Source of the DNA: Cryptomeria japonica
Taxonomy: Eukaryota > Streptophyta > Pinopsida > Cupressales > Cupressaceae
Assembly: GCF_030272615.1 (NCBI RefSeq)
Contig: NC_081412.1
Location: 673,329,823 to 673,393,822 of the forward strand
Direction: 5' to 3'
Length of the DNA: 64,000 bases
The first letter of the stretch is position 1, and every line of letters starts with the position of its first letter. Positions 44,779 through 54,956 of this stretch are shown here, one piece after another. A model generated the notes under the pieces. That model was not told the DNA's origin. It worked only from the letters and a program-made list of their open reading frames with translations, and made no database searches. A program made the position numbers and the translations under genes.

Positions 44779-44954
44779 ACCTCCCGGGACAGCAGGGTGC
44801 AAGGAGGTTCAGGCCAGGGTGCTTGAAAAATGCAGTTTTTGGTGTCGTGAGCAAGTTTCGGGGTCTCCATTCAGGTTGCGTGGTGCGTCGCCATCGTGAA
44901 GACCGAAATGCAGTCGAAATTGCAAGTGTCGCAATTTTAGGATGCTACAAAGGG

Positions 44955-46181
44955 TTATAAAGTATATCAAATAGATGTAAAATATGCCTTCCTAAATGGA
45001 AATTTGGAAGAAGTATACATGGAACAACCAGAAGGGTTTCTGCTACATGATGGTTAAACATTTGTGTGTTGATTGAAGAAGGCCATGTATGGTCTAAAGC
45101 AAGCTCCTAGAACATGGTACTCAAGATTAGATCAGTACCTGAAGGAGCAAGGATTTCAAAAGGGGAGTGCTGACAGCAATTTGTACATAAAGAAAGATGG
45201 AAACCACATGATCATTGTGGTTGTGTATGTAGATGACATTATCTTTGGAGGCAATAAGGATACCCTCTACAAAGGATTTGCTTATCAGATGCAGTCAAAA
45301 TTTGAGATGTCAATGCTTGGTGAATTGACTTACTTCCTTGGTTTGTAGATATTACAACAAGATAAGGGAATCTTTATCTCACAAATCAAGTATGTAAAGG
45401 AAATATTGAAGAAAATTCAACTAGAGGATTGTAAACCGATAAGTACCCCCATGGTAACAGGAAGAAAAGTAAGAAAGAATGGTGAATCACCGATGGTGGA
45501 TCAGATGTTTTACATATCTATGATAGGCAATCTACTGTATCTAACTACTTCTAGACTAGATATATTACAAGCATTATGTATGGTGGCAAGATTTCAAGCT
45601 TCACCTAAGTAGTCACATATGAATGTTGTAAGAAGAATCTTTAGGTACCTACAAGGGACATTTAGTTATGGATTGTGGTACCCTAAATAAGGGGAGTTCA
45701 TCTTTGAAGCATACATTGATGTTCATTGGGTAGGTTGCATTGATGATTAGAAGAGCACAAGTGGTGGTGCATTCTTTCTAGGTAACCGGTTGGTCTCATG
45801 GCATCGCAAGAAGCGAGACTCAGTCTCTCTATCAATTGCTTAAGCATAATATATTGTTGTTGCTACATGCTGCTCTCAAGTGCTTTGGATGAAGCAGACT
45901 CTCAAAGCCATTCAAGTGGACATCACTGATCCTATTCTCATTCGGTGTGATAATTCAAGTGTGATCAACATAGCAAAGAATTTGATAATACATTCTAGAA
46001 CAAAGCACATTAATATCAAGTATCATTTTCTCAAAGAGAAAGTTGAAGGATAGGAGGTAAGGATGGAGTATGTCCCTATAAATGAATAAGTAGTAGACAT
46101 CTTCACCAAACCATTGTCAATAAGCGCCTTTAAGTACCTAAGACACAAATTGGGAGTTGTGTCATTAGACTTATGCACTTG
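44955..46181 (+). pseudogene. pol: Copia pol of B: reverse transcriptase and RNase H, broken
   Basis: Continues the reverse transcriptase after E. Visible motifs: YQIDVKYAFLNGNLEEVYME, MYGLKQAPRTWYSRL, and the catalytic YVDDIIFGG at 45224-45250, which is intact. RNase H: a YIDVHWVG segment for the first catalytic Asp, an AEYIV segment after a stop, and CDNSSVINIAKN followed by SRTKHINIKYHFLKE. The end matches Copia (VDIFTKPLS, LGVVSLDLCT). Around ten stops, mostly where Gln, Arg or Trp is usual. Translation would end at 46181. Confidence 0.93.
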
Positions 46182-46405
46182 ACAAAGGAAGGATTTATAT
46201 GCTTCAGGGGGAGTTCATAGCAGCATCTATAACTCCTTAACCACATCTCAATATCGCCTGCAATCATTGGTAGTAGTGTAAGAGGAATCTCAGTGTGGAT
46301 CTAAGGGTGTGTGTATGGTACCCTTAGTCATTATGTCAAAGGGGGAGAAATCTACCGGTATGAAGTGTCTTGCGGTAAGTTGACATCAATTCCAAAGGGG
46401 GAGAT
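46182..46405 (+). other. 3' UTR and polypurine tract of B with inverted repeat
   Basis: No gene between pol and the LTR, so B has no ORF2. AAAGGGGGAGAT (46394-46405) abuts the LTR. The arms 46379-46390 (GTTGACATCAAT) and 46432-46443 (ATTGATGTCAAC) pair perfectly over 12 bases across the LTR boundary, with a 41-base loop. Confidence 0.85.
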
Positions 46406-47396
46406 TGTTGGCAATTTTGTATTAAGTTGTCATTGATGTCAACCGGTTTGGCAAGATTAAGAAGTGGTGATTGATATGATGGTAGTACACATGAGAGTGA
46501 GCAGACAAAAATAAGGCTTACTGGGAAGGCATAAACCAGGATGAATAGTGGTTGTGTATTATGAAGGCATAACAACCAGTGAACATAACAAAAAGGATGG
46601 TTGATGGTCATATCAATAAAATAGGATAAACCGGTAGTCAACCCTAAGCATGTCAAACCAACATAAGAATCCAAGTAGAGGTGGATTTCTATAAGCTAAT
46701 AGCTAGATGCTAGGTGGAGGTACCACACAAGTTGGTGGAGTGTGCATCAATGCAACAATCTATGAGCAGTTTGACTTTAATGATGAACCTGCAAGTCACA
46801 GAGGATGCTAGAAGATTTTGGCTCGACGAATGCAAGCTGGAAAAGAAATCACAATGATCTTGCAAGAAGATTTGATCTTCTTACCTATTAGGTGAAGGAA
46901 ACAACAAAGCCATTAATGGTGAGTGACAGAAAAAAGTAGAAAAGCGTGGTGTAAATCTCCAAATTTAGAAAATGCAAATTGGAATGCGAAGTTTAGCTGG
47001 TGATTGATCAGTGTCATAAAGACCATTTTCCTGAAAAAGAAGATCGAATAAAAGGATGATTTTGATTGAGCTAGAAAATGAAAACCTAACACAACAATAT
47101 TTGAATACAATCTTGGCGGGAATCCATGATGATAAATATAGAAGCTCAAAGTAAAAGAGATTCATGCTTGTAGAAGAAGTGGGAGTGTGAAGAGAGCTGA
47201 AGTGTAGAGAAGGATCATTCTGCCTTAGAATTTATTCTAAGAAAGTTGTAGAGTGGGTGAGAAAGAAAACCAGTGAGAGGGTTTAACCACTAGTGATTGA
47301 GTACCGATATAACTATAGCAGGTTCAACAGTTAAGCAAACCGGTGAGGTGTGTTAGAGAAAGACAACATCCAAGTGTGACACAGTAAGTGGTGAGA

Positions 47397-47481
<85 letters not shown>

Positions 47482-47970
47482 GAGACAAAGAATGAGAGAG
47501 CAAAACCTCACAACTGGTAGTGTGAGGTTTAGTAAAGAAAAGAAGACTACTAACTAGCAAAGACCTATTTGTTCAAGAGTTGTAGAATTCATTTGCAACA
47601 AGAAGTCAAAACTGTATCTACATTATATTTCAACATACATCACCAAGTTGGATCTTGGTGTAGGGTTGGTGCTCCTTGGGTTGGCTCCCTAAATCTTTGT
47701 AATTTAGTGTTTCACTTGTGAGGCTAGATTGGAGTAGTAGTCTCCAGCAACATTTTTTGCTAAGGTTTTTCCCATATTGGGTTTTCCTCATACATCTAGT
47801 GTTGTGGAGTGCACTTGTTTGATTTCCATTTTTTGGTCTCCTCATTTGCTTTACTAGTTTGATTAGTTATTGCTTAAGATAACAACCATTATTCTAAAGT
47901 TGCCTCAAAAGAGAAAAAGTTTAGGAGCCAGTGATTCACCCCCCCTCTTAGTGTTACTCTATGTTCAACA
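46406..47970 (+). mobile_element. 3' LTR of B
   Basis: Starts TGTTGGCAATTTTG and ends ATGTTCAACA, followed by the duplication taatg. It is 1565 bases, slightly longer than the 5' copy, mainly through the microsatellite at 47401-47479. The CT-rich motif GATTCACCCCCCCTCTTAG is at about 47933-47951. Confidence 0.95.
47401..47479. repeat. GT/GA compound microsatellite in the 3' LTR of B
   Basis: About 15 GT units followed by about 24 GA units, uninterrupted. The 5' LTR of B and the LTR of L have only a few GAGA repeats here. Confidence 0.95.
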
Positions 47971-48419
47971 TAATGATAGAAGGCTACAATAGGCCAAGGA
48001 ATATGGATGAAAGTTTATAATAATAAAGTGGATAAAGACCAAAAGATATAATAGATTGAAAGTTGAAAACAAGATGCATAATTCTCATTAAGATCCTCAT
48101 CCTTGTCAAGATCAAAGGTGGAAAAGGGAATATAGACATAAGGGTATCATAGGGGTACGATAGGACATGAAGGGTATGATAGAGGTGTGAGGATAATAAG
48201 ATAATGAAGGACGACAGGATATGATAACATAAATGAAATGTGCCCCCAAGTATGGTATGTAAGAAGTTCATGGATTATGCATGACACATGTTTGCCAGGT
48301 TTTCATCATGGTACTTTCCCAAGGCGCATGTTTGTCAAGTTTTCACCAGAGGATGAATTATTTTTCTTTTCTTTTCTTTTCAATTTTTTTTTCTATTTTT
48401 ATTTTTTATTTTTTATTTT

Positions 48420-48700
48420 TTTTTAACTTGCAACAATGGATTAGCACCAAAAACTTCCATGCAAATATTAGACTCCCAAAATTATCAAATTTAACATGTT
48501 CACACTGGGTTCACCAAAAAATGTGACTAGGAAATTAGGCATAAGTTTCATAACACATAAAAGACAACCACAAAGATAAAATGTTATGAAATAAATCCTA
48601 ACACATTAAATAGAAGTATGGAAAAAAAATTCTTAAAATAAATGCAAACCAATGCAAGTGCTTCTTCCATTCCCTTCCATTGTTCTTCACTTTTTGCTCA
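48420..48700 (-). mobile_element. Leader-LTR fragment J, of H type, inside G
   Basis: 48420-48521 repeats the G leader end (51270-51366), including a primer-type site at 48498-48516. 48522-48700 matches the start of the H LTR (TGTGACTAGGAAATTAGGC against TGTAATATAGGAAATTAGGC) and then breaks off abruptly into gag-like sequence. It is a rearranged or recombined piece. Confidence 0.6.
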
Positions 48701-48705
48701 ATGAT

Positions 48706-48936
48706 CTATGTTTCTTGAGCTAGTTTCTCTTCTAGTTTTTGCATTTGGACATCTGTTTCATCACAAAATGTTTGAGTGATATTGTCTTTTTGTTGGGATA
48801 GATATAATTGTGATTTCCTTGGATTAAAAATTGATTGCATTGTGTTATTCATTGGTTCAATCATCGGTTGATATGTCAAACTTTGTTGCATCATAGGAGC
48901 TTGGAACCTTGTTTCAATAGACATGCCACTATGCAA
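48706..48936 (-). pseudogene. Possible gag remnant of G
   Basis: A 76-residue frame rich in Gln, Met and Asn, with a KLEEKLAQET end. Such Gln/Met-rich stretches occur N-terminal in plant Gypsy gag proteins, but there is no diagnostic motif. Weak call. Confidence 0.25.
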
Positions 48937-51019
48937 TGTAATATTTTGGGATTTTGGATTTTGAGAATGATAATGATATGAAACTAATAGAACCTAGGAG
49001 ATTGACAAGGCAACTAAATGTTTTTGGTCTTTTTGAATTTTTTGAATGGCAATGATATGCAACTAAGTCCAATGATAATGCAAATTATGTTTTGGATTTT
49101 TCAATATCTGGAAAAACTTTAAAATTAAACCCTAAATATGTGAACCTTAGGAAATTTAAATGAAGTCTATACCTTAAATGGATAAATGAAAAAATGACAA
49201 TAGGATAAATTGAATACGTCTCACCTATATGCTTGGATACTAAGATAGATTTGACAAAATGATGTTGATGAAGAAGTGACAAATATTGGACAAGGTCAAG
49301 ACTCCCTAACAATGACTTAGGGTTTAATCTCAAGTTATGAATTTTCAAGTTTGGAAAAACCAAAATTTGAGACTATTATGAAAAAGGACAATGACAATGA
49401 CAAGATGTAAGGATATGATATGATCTAGGGATATGATATGACAAAATCAAACCAAGACAAGACTAAAGTTTATGACAATGCAATGATAAGGATATGTGAG
49501 GACCAATGACTTGAAATATGCAAAATACAACTTAAGCCATGACCTATTTTTTGTATGATAATGATAGCACAATGGAGATGAATGACCAAGACCTAAGAAA
49601 AGGATTTTAAAATCTTCATGCAAAGGAAATTATGATAATGCAAAAGGATTATTATGAAGGAAATTTGAATGTCCTAAGACTTAAGTTTGGAATATGCAAA
49701 GTCTAACCCTAAGTGACATGTATTTTAAAACAAGGATTTCTAATATTATGACAAGCCATGTTCAAATGTTGGTTGAATACTTGGACCAAATTTGGAACTT
49801 TGTTTGGACTTTGTTTTGATCTTGGTTTGCAGAATGTTTGGACTTGGTTGAAAATGACTTTGTTTGACACTTGTGTTTTTAATTCAACTTTTGGGAAACA
49901 TAGAAGACAAAAATTTTGTTTGACTTTGACATGAGATAATCATGCACCTTCACAACATTTCCTAATGGTAGAAAGGAAAATATTTGTTGAATCCTCTTTC
50001 TCAATACAACATTCAGTCAGATAGCTAGACGCTTGGTAGCACAGGCCCCCCCTTATAGTGCACTCACTTCTCAGGCATACCAAGTTTCAAATTCAAGGGT
50101 CATCACTTCCCAAGAATTTTCTATCTCTAATTGAAGAGTACATGAGAGGTATCTCTAGTATCCACTTATCCCAATGCCTGAGCTAACAGATAGAAGGATT
50201 TTGGCATCCAAAAACAAGATTTTTTAGTCAGGGCATTCATTCAGGTGGGCATAGATCTGGAGAATTTAATCATCGCTATGCCATTCCAGCACCCATTATC
50301 TACAACTTTCATTGCAGCCACAATTATTTATAGTGGTTTGGAAGAGGCTTGGCCTTAGCCCTTTCACCACTTAGGGTTGTTCCCTCTCACTAATGCCTAT
50401 GTGAAATGCCAAACAAATCAGGAGGTAAGATGAATTGTAAGGGTAAAAACACATAAACAAAATAAAATCAAACATGGAAAACATGGTGTTCATTAACTTT
50501 AGAAAATCAAAGTGTGGAACTACTTAAAAATCACAAACATAGGGTTTTGATAAAATTCTTTGACCTTGTCCTACACCAAATCAATTAGTACTTTCAATGA
50601 ATTTTTTTTTTCACAAATGCCAATATGCTACACAAATCATCAATAAAATTGCCAATTCGTACCCCTACTTAGAAATCTAGATGAATATTATGGGGTTCAT
50701 TTTTACACCTTATGAATTGAAATGAGAATTTGTTGTTCATTCAATCCCCTAATTAGACTATGTGATGATTCATTTTGAAACCTTTAGTAGATTGTAATGA
50801 GAGGTTGCTATTGATTGACCTCCTAATTAAGCTATGTGAGGAATTTTTGTTCATTCAAACCTCCTAATTAGTATATGTGAATAATTATTGTTCATTAAAA
50901 CCTCCTAAGCTATGTGAGGAATTAATGTTCATTAAAACCCTCTAATTAAACTATGTAAAGATTTGTTGTTCATTACATGTTACAAAATCTTGTATAAATC
51001 ATTGTTTAGACTCAATAAA

Positions 51020-51290
51020 GCCCACATGCAACATTACATCCTTTGATAAGACCTACATGCAACGAAAAATTAGTGCAAAAAACTTGCATGCAACAATAGA
51101 TTAGTCCCAAAAACCTGCATGCAACAATAGATTTTTGCAAAAATATGCATGCAACAATAGATTATTGAAAAAAACCTGCATGTAACAAGAGATTAGTGAA
51201 GAAACCCTGCATGCAAAAATAGATCAACACATAAAACTTGCATGCAACAATAAATTACTTCATAAGAATTGCATGCAACAATGGATTAGG
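51020..51290. repeat. CATGCAAC array in the G leader
   Basis: Eight exact CATGCA words in about 260 bases, mostly CTTGCATGCAACAATAGATTA-like units at 30-36 base spacing. Same position relative to the LTR as the denser array in H. Confidence 0.75.
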
Positions 51291-51342
51291 ACCAAAAACC
51301 TAGATGCAAATATTAGACTCCCAAAATTATCAAATTTAACAT

Positions 51343-51361
51343 GCTCACATTAGGCTCACCA
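51343..51361 (-). other. Primer-binding site of G
   Basis: Minus strand TGGTGAGCCTAATGTGAGC, five bases from the LTR. It differs from the E site by transitions only. Confidence 0.65.
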
Positions 51362-51366
51362 GAAAA

Positions 51367-52734
51367 TGCGAGGTAGGAAAATGGAATACATCAAATCAAT
51401 TAAATTAGCCAACCACATAGCTAAATTACAATGAACTTAAATCCTATTACAATCAATAGAAGAGTTGAAAACAAGACATTCAGAAGAAATGAAAATCATA
51501 ACCAATGTCTCCTTCAATTGACCTCCATTGTCCTCCTTTCTCCTTCAAATAGCTTATTTTGTCGATCTCACCTAAGTACAATAAGCAAGAAAGCAAGATT
51601 GCAAGATGATTTTGACAGCACGGGGATACTATAAAATGTGGTTGATTCTGATGAGAAATGCATCCAACTTATAGACAAATTGGAAAGAGGACAAAATTAG
51701 CATGAAATTGATATAGAGGCAACTTGATTCAAAAAATGGGAAAATCATATTGAAAAATAAATGTTATGACACACTTTCCCATGCAAGAAGATAATACTAG
51801 ATATCAAATCCAGTGTTAGGATAAGTTGTCAAATCTAGACTCACGTTGAATAAGGAAACATGCCTCCAAAATGAAGCACAAAAATAGGAGCCACTTGAGA
51901 GAGCTAATGAGTTGGAAATTAATTCCGAAAGTTAGGAAATTAGGTAGAAAATAGGAACTAGTAAATTAGGAAAAAATAGAAATAATGAATTAGGAAACTA
52001 GTAAATTAGAAATGATGAAAATAGGAAAGATTAGATGAAATTAATTAGTAAATATTCATTCATTAATTAAATCACAAAGATGATTTAATTATCCAATTAA
52101 ATGAAACGTTTAATTGTGACAAGGCGACCTAGGAGAAAATAAATAAATTTATTTAACCTAGAAGGAAAAATGACAAATAGGATGAAATGATTAAATCAAA
52201 AAACCCTAGGAGATGGATTAGAAATAAAAGGATGACAATTAGGTCTTGACAAAAGATAATTGATGTAGGGTCGATTTGATCAATGATTTAATGATGAAAA
52301 TTGGATAATTGATAAAGTGTCTATGTTGATTGATAAAGATCAATGACAAATTGATCAAGATTGACAAGGATGAAATTGTTAGACACCAATTGATGAGGAA
52401 CAATGACTAATTGATCTAAATTGATGAGGAATGATGATTGATTGAGATCGTTGACAAATAGATCAAAGATTGACAAAAGGTCGACTTGATGAAGGTCGAG
52501 TGACAAAAGACCAATGACAAGTTGGTCACAAATTGATAAGAGAATGATAAATTGATGATTGATCAGGACAAAAACCTAATTTGACATAGAAGAATGACAA
52601 AATGTCGACAAATAATAAAGATAAAATTTGCGACATAGAAGAAATGTTAATAGGATGTGAAAACCCTAAAATAAGGTTACACAGACATTTTAAAGTATGA
52701 CACCACAAGCATTGACCATTTTTAGATGCCTATG
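51367..52734 (-). mobile_element. 5' LTR of G
   Basis: Copy of 6193-7592, starting TGCGAGGTAGG on the plus strand and ending GATGCCTATG, where CA would be expected. Possible duplication tcttc follows. Confidence 0.75.
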
Positions 52735-53408
52735 TCTTCATTCAAAAAGATAAATAGAAGAATAAAAATAAAATAAAATATCCTCTTATGAGATAATTAA
52801 TAAATAAGATTTATTAATTATCTCACCAAAAAAAAATTGAAGATGCATACCTCATTTTTAAATTTAAAATTAAGATTAATGAGATATTGCCAAAAAGACT
52901 AACTTTTGAAAATCAAGAAAAGCTATTTCTTTCCAAATTCAAAAATTATGAGGATTTTATGAGAAGATTTAATAATTAAAAATTATTAAATATCTCCATA
53001 TAAGAGGATAAAATGGAGGAACAAATTTTTAAAAAAAATAGGAAATATCCTCACATGAGACGATAAATAGAGATAATTAATAAACAAGATTTATTAATTA
53101 TCGCGTCACAAAAAGAAGACAAAGATGAATTAACAAATAAAATTTATTAATATCTTTAATTTGGAGGAAGATAAATATGATGAATTAATAAAAATGATTT
53201 ATTAATTTATTTCTCATATTTATGAGTTAGTTAATTAAATTAAATGAATTTATTTAATTAATAGACAAAGGAGACAAATAAATAAATAATTTATTTATTT
53301 ATTTAGGACTTAGAAAAATTGTTAGTAAAAGGGGGTTTAATTGAAGACTATGCACATGATATGTTAAAAATAGGAGACATGAGTGTTTACCATTTTTTAG
53401 TGTCTACA
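52735..53408 (-). mobile_element. 5' LTR of H, part 2
   Basis: Resumes the H LTR after G and ends TTTTTTAGTGTCTACA, the same terminal style as the LTRs of G and I. Contains several AT-rich internal repeats (AATAAATAAGATTTATTAATTATCTC-type). Confidence 0.65.
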
Positions 53409-53808
53409 ATAATTAATAATGTAATATTAGTAGTCAATATCATTCAAATTTATTATATTATGAGAATAAATAGCTAATTAGGATTGAGTCATGCATTGTG
53501 TATTACAATAAAACAATCTAATTGAAAATTTAGTAGAATAACGCTCAAGTGATTTAACTAGTGGTGAAAATTTTCATAAAATTGTGGTGGTTTAGCTTCC
53601 CTCATAGCATGTCTATTTCATAAAAACTAGAAGCCTCAATTTGAACTATTCATCATTTGGTAAAAAAATTATTGCTACAAAACATATGCATGCCATCAAA
53701 TAGAGGACATATGTAGTTAATTTTATTATGAAGATCCAAAATGTGAGATTCTACAAACAAAAAATATATTCCAAATAAGTACATATCTCATGTTTTAAGA
53801 TGATAAGT
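53409..53808. other. AT-rich stretch, nothing recognised
   Basis: About 400 bases between the end of H and the next LTR fragment. No frame, repeat or element terminus that I can support. It may be older flanking sequence. Confidence 0.5.
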
Positions 53809-53970
53809 TGTAGCATCCTAAATTATACTCCCTTACATTTTTGTCCTCATTTGAGCCCTCACCTTGGCATTCATCTCCTGAGCCCTGATTTTGCTCACAT
53901 CATGCACTAAACTCAAAATTTTCATCATGCACACTTTCTTCCCCAACTTCTTGTGTCCTTGATTGGTCAG
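53809..53970 (+). mobile_element. Start of a Gypsy LTR, interrupted by K
   Basis: Begins TGTAGCATCCTAAATTATAC. The first 15 or so bases match the start of the E LTR on its own strand (TGTAGCATCCTAAAATTGC, reverse complement of 44931-44949). It ends at the K insertion with duplication gtcag (53966-53970). The continuation would lie right of the window. Confidence 0.5.
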
Positions 53971-54888
53971 CGTTGGCAATTGAAACTCAATTGGTTGGTT
54001 TCACTATGTTGTCATTGATGGCAACATGGTAATTTTTCTAGCTTCATGTTTTGGTTCAGTTGTGTACCGCCAAGCACTTCACAGACACTACACCGACATG
54101 ATAAAAGGATTTCTTTGGTTACCCGCAATGTTGGCCGACATGGTTAAGAATAATGGTTATCTGTATTGGAGGCCAACATCTTTTGGATCCAACATCAACA
54201 ATTTTTTTTGATATTGATGTATTTATGTTATCTAGCTAACATGTAATTTGATATTGTAATAATCTTTGTAAGCTAACATAAGGAATGATAAGTTGTATAG
54301 GGTATATAGGTCAGTTGGATTAGATAATTTTGAGATAGATATGGTGATGGATATCTGGATGTGATATAATGTGAAATATATCAGAGAGACTATGTATGTG
54401 AGGATATTTTTGTAAGGGTTATTCTAGTAAAGGGTTTAGGGTTTCAGACCAGAACAGACAAAGCTTAACCAGAACTGTATTCTGGCATAGAAGATGCTAT
54501 CATTTGTAGTTCAACACTTATTCAGATTGTAGTATGGATTTATATGTAGTCAGTGAGACTCCTTTTGTGATTGAGCAGTGTTCTCTAGGCTTTAAGTCTT
54601 CTTGCAAGTGCAGGCCCCTTATATTTTGTAATATATCTTCATATGGCTAGTGGATTGATATTGTGGGTCACAAATCCCATCGTGGTTTTTCCTCTTTGAT
54701 GTTTTCCACATATAATTATGTATGTTATGGTTCTCATTTATGTGATTGGCTTATTGGTTGCGTTGCTTCTTTCAATTTTGTATGTACCGGTATACCGGTT
54801 GGTGTATGCATGTTTTAATAAGTTTAAAATTTGACTTCCTGGTAAAACACTGATTCACCCCCTCTCTCAGTTTTATTGGATTCCAACA
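53971..54888 (+). mobile_element. 5' LTR of K
   Basis: Starts CGTTGGCAATTGA (TG decayed to CG; the 3' copy has TGTTGGCAATTGA) and ends TTCCAACA; 918 bases. The first nine bases match the LTR of B. CT-rich motif GATTCACCCCCTCTCTCAG at about 54852-54870. Confidence 0.9.
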
Positions 54889-54890
54889 CT

Positions 54891-54902
54891 TGGTATCAGA
54901 GC
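54891..54902 (+). other. tRNA-Met primer-binding site of K
   Basis: TGGTATCAGAGC, two bases after the LTR. Confidence 0.95.
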
Positions 54903-54956
54903 ATTGTTTCTTAGAGGAAGTTTAACAACTTGAGGGAGATCTTGAATCCATAATCC

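Larger units (their letters stand above)
36996..44949 (-). mobile_element. Gypsy-type non-autonomous element E (gag and protease-like, no reverse transcriptase)
   Basis: Bounded by LTRs 36996-38299 and 43671-44949 with a perfect duplication aaggg (36991-36995, 44950-44954). Length is 7.95 kb. The LTRs are nearly identical by eye, clearly less diverged than those of A, so it is probably the youngest insertion in B. The minus strand carries a primer site of the G/H type, a long leader, gag, a protease-like frame and a purine tract. No reverse transcriptase or integrase is present. This matches the published class of terminal-repeat retrotransposons with a gag domain (TR-GAG). Confidence 0.93.
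43671..44949 (-). mobile_element. 5' LTR of E
   Basis: Near-identical copy of 36996-38299 but about 25 bases shorter, mainly through one fewer minisatellite unit. It ends GGATGCTACA and is followed by the duplication aaggg. As the upstream LTR on the minus strand it would supply the promoter. Confidence 0.93.
9200..47970 (+). mobile_element. Copia element B with four nested insertions
   Basis: Bounded by LTRs that begin TGTTGGCAAT and end TTCAACA, and flanked by perfect 5-bp duplications taatg at 9195-9199 and 47971-47975. It spans 38.8 kb, but once A, C, D and E and their duplications are subtracted B itself is about 8.6 kb. Order: LTR, tRNA-Met primer site, gag with a coiled-coil/zinc-knuckle extension, protease, integrase, reverse transcriptase, RNase H, purine tract, LTR. 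This order, integrase before reverse transcriptase, defines Copia (Ty1-like). Long LTRs and a long gag extension resemble the SIRE/Maximus or Tork lineages (inference). It is dead: many stop codons and altered active sites. Confidence 0.95.
47976..51366 (-). mobile_element. 5' internal part of G, decayed
   Basis: Continues G after B. The stretch 49500-51366 matches H (3389-5639), so it is leader and gag-side sequence. It includes an embedded LTR fragment (J), a pyrimidine run (48360-48422) and the sparser CATGCA array. No pol domain. Frames such as 47984-48271 and 49085-49363 have no family signature. Confidence 0.55.
6193..52734 (-). mobile_element. Gypsy-like LTR element G, interrupted by Copia B
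   Basis: Two long direct repeats, 6193-7592 and 51367-52734, bound this element. The left copy is followed by a minus-strand purine tract and the right copy is preceded by a primer-binding site, so it reads on the minus strand. Probable target duplication is tcttt (6188-6192) and tcttc (52735-52739), one mismatch. Without B it would be about 7.8 kb. The internal part shows only weak gag-like traces and no pol, so it is either non-autonomous or too decayed to read. It sits inside the 5' LTR of H. Confidence 0.7.

Noticed and set aside
47324-47560. Frame with Ser-Leu and Thr-His repeats
   Set aside because: Produced by the GT/GA microsatellite within an LTR.
51020-51290. Regularly spaced repeats that might suggest a CRISPR array
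   Set aside because: The repeated word is only 8-10 bases, spacing varies, spacers are similar to each other, and the context is a plant retrotransposon.
53409-53808. Possible non-element host sequence with a gene
   Set aside because: No frame, splice signals or motif supported; only AT-rich sequence.
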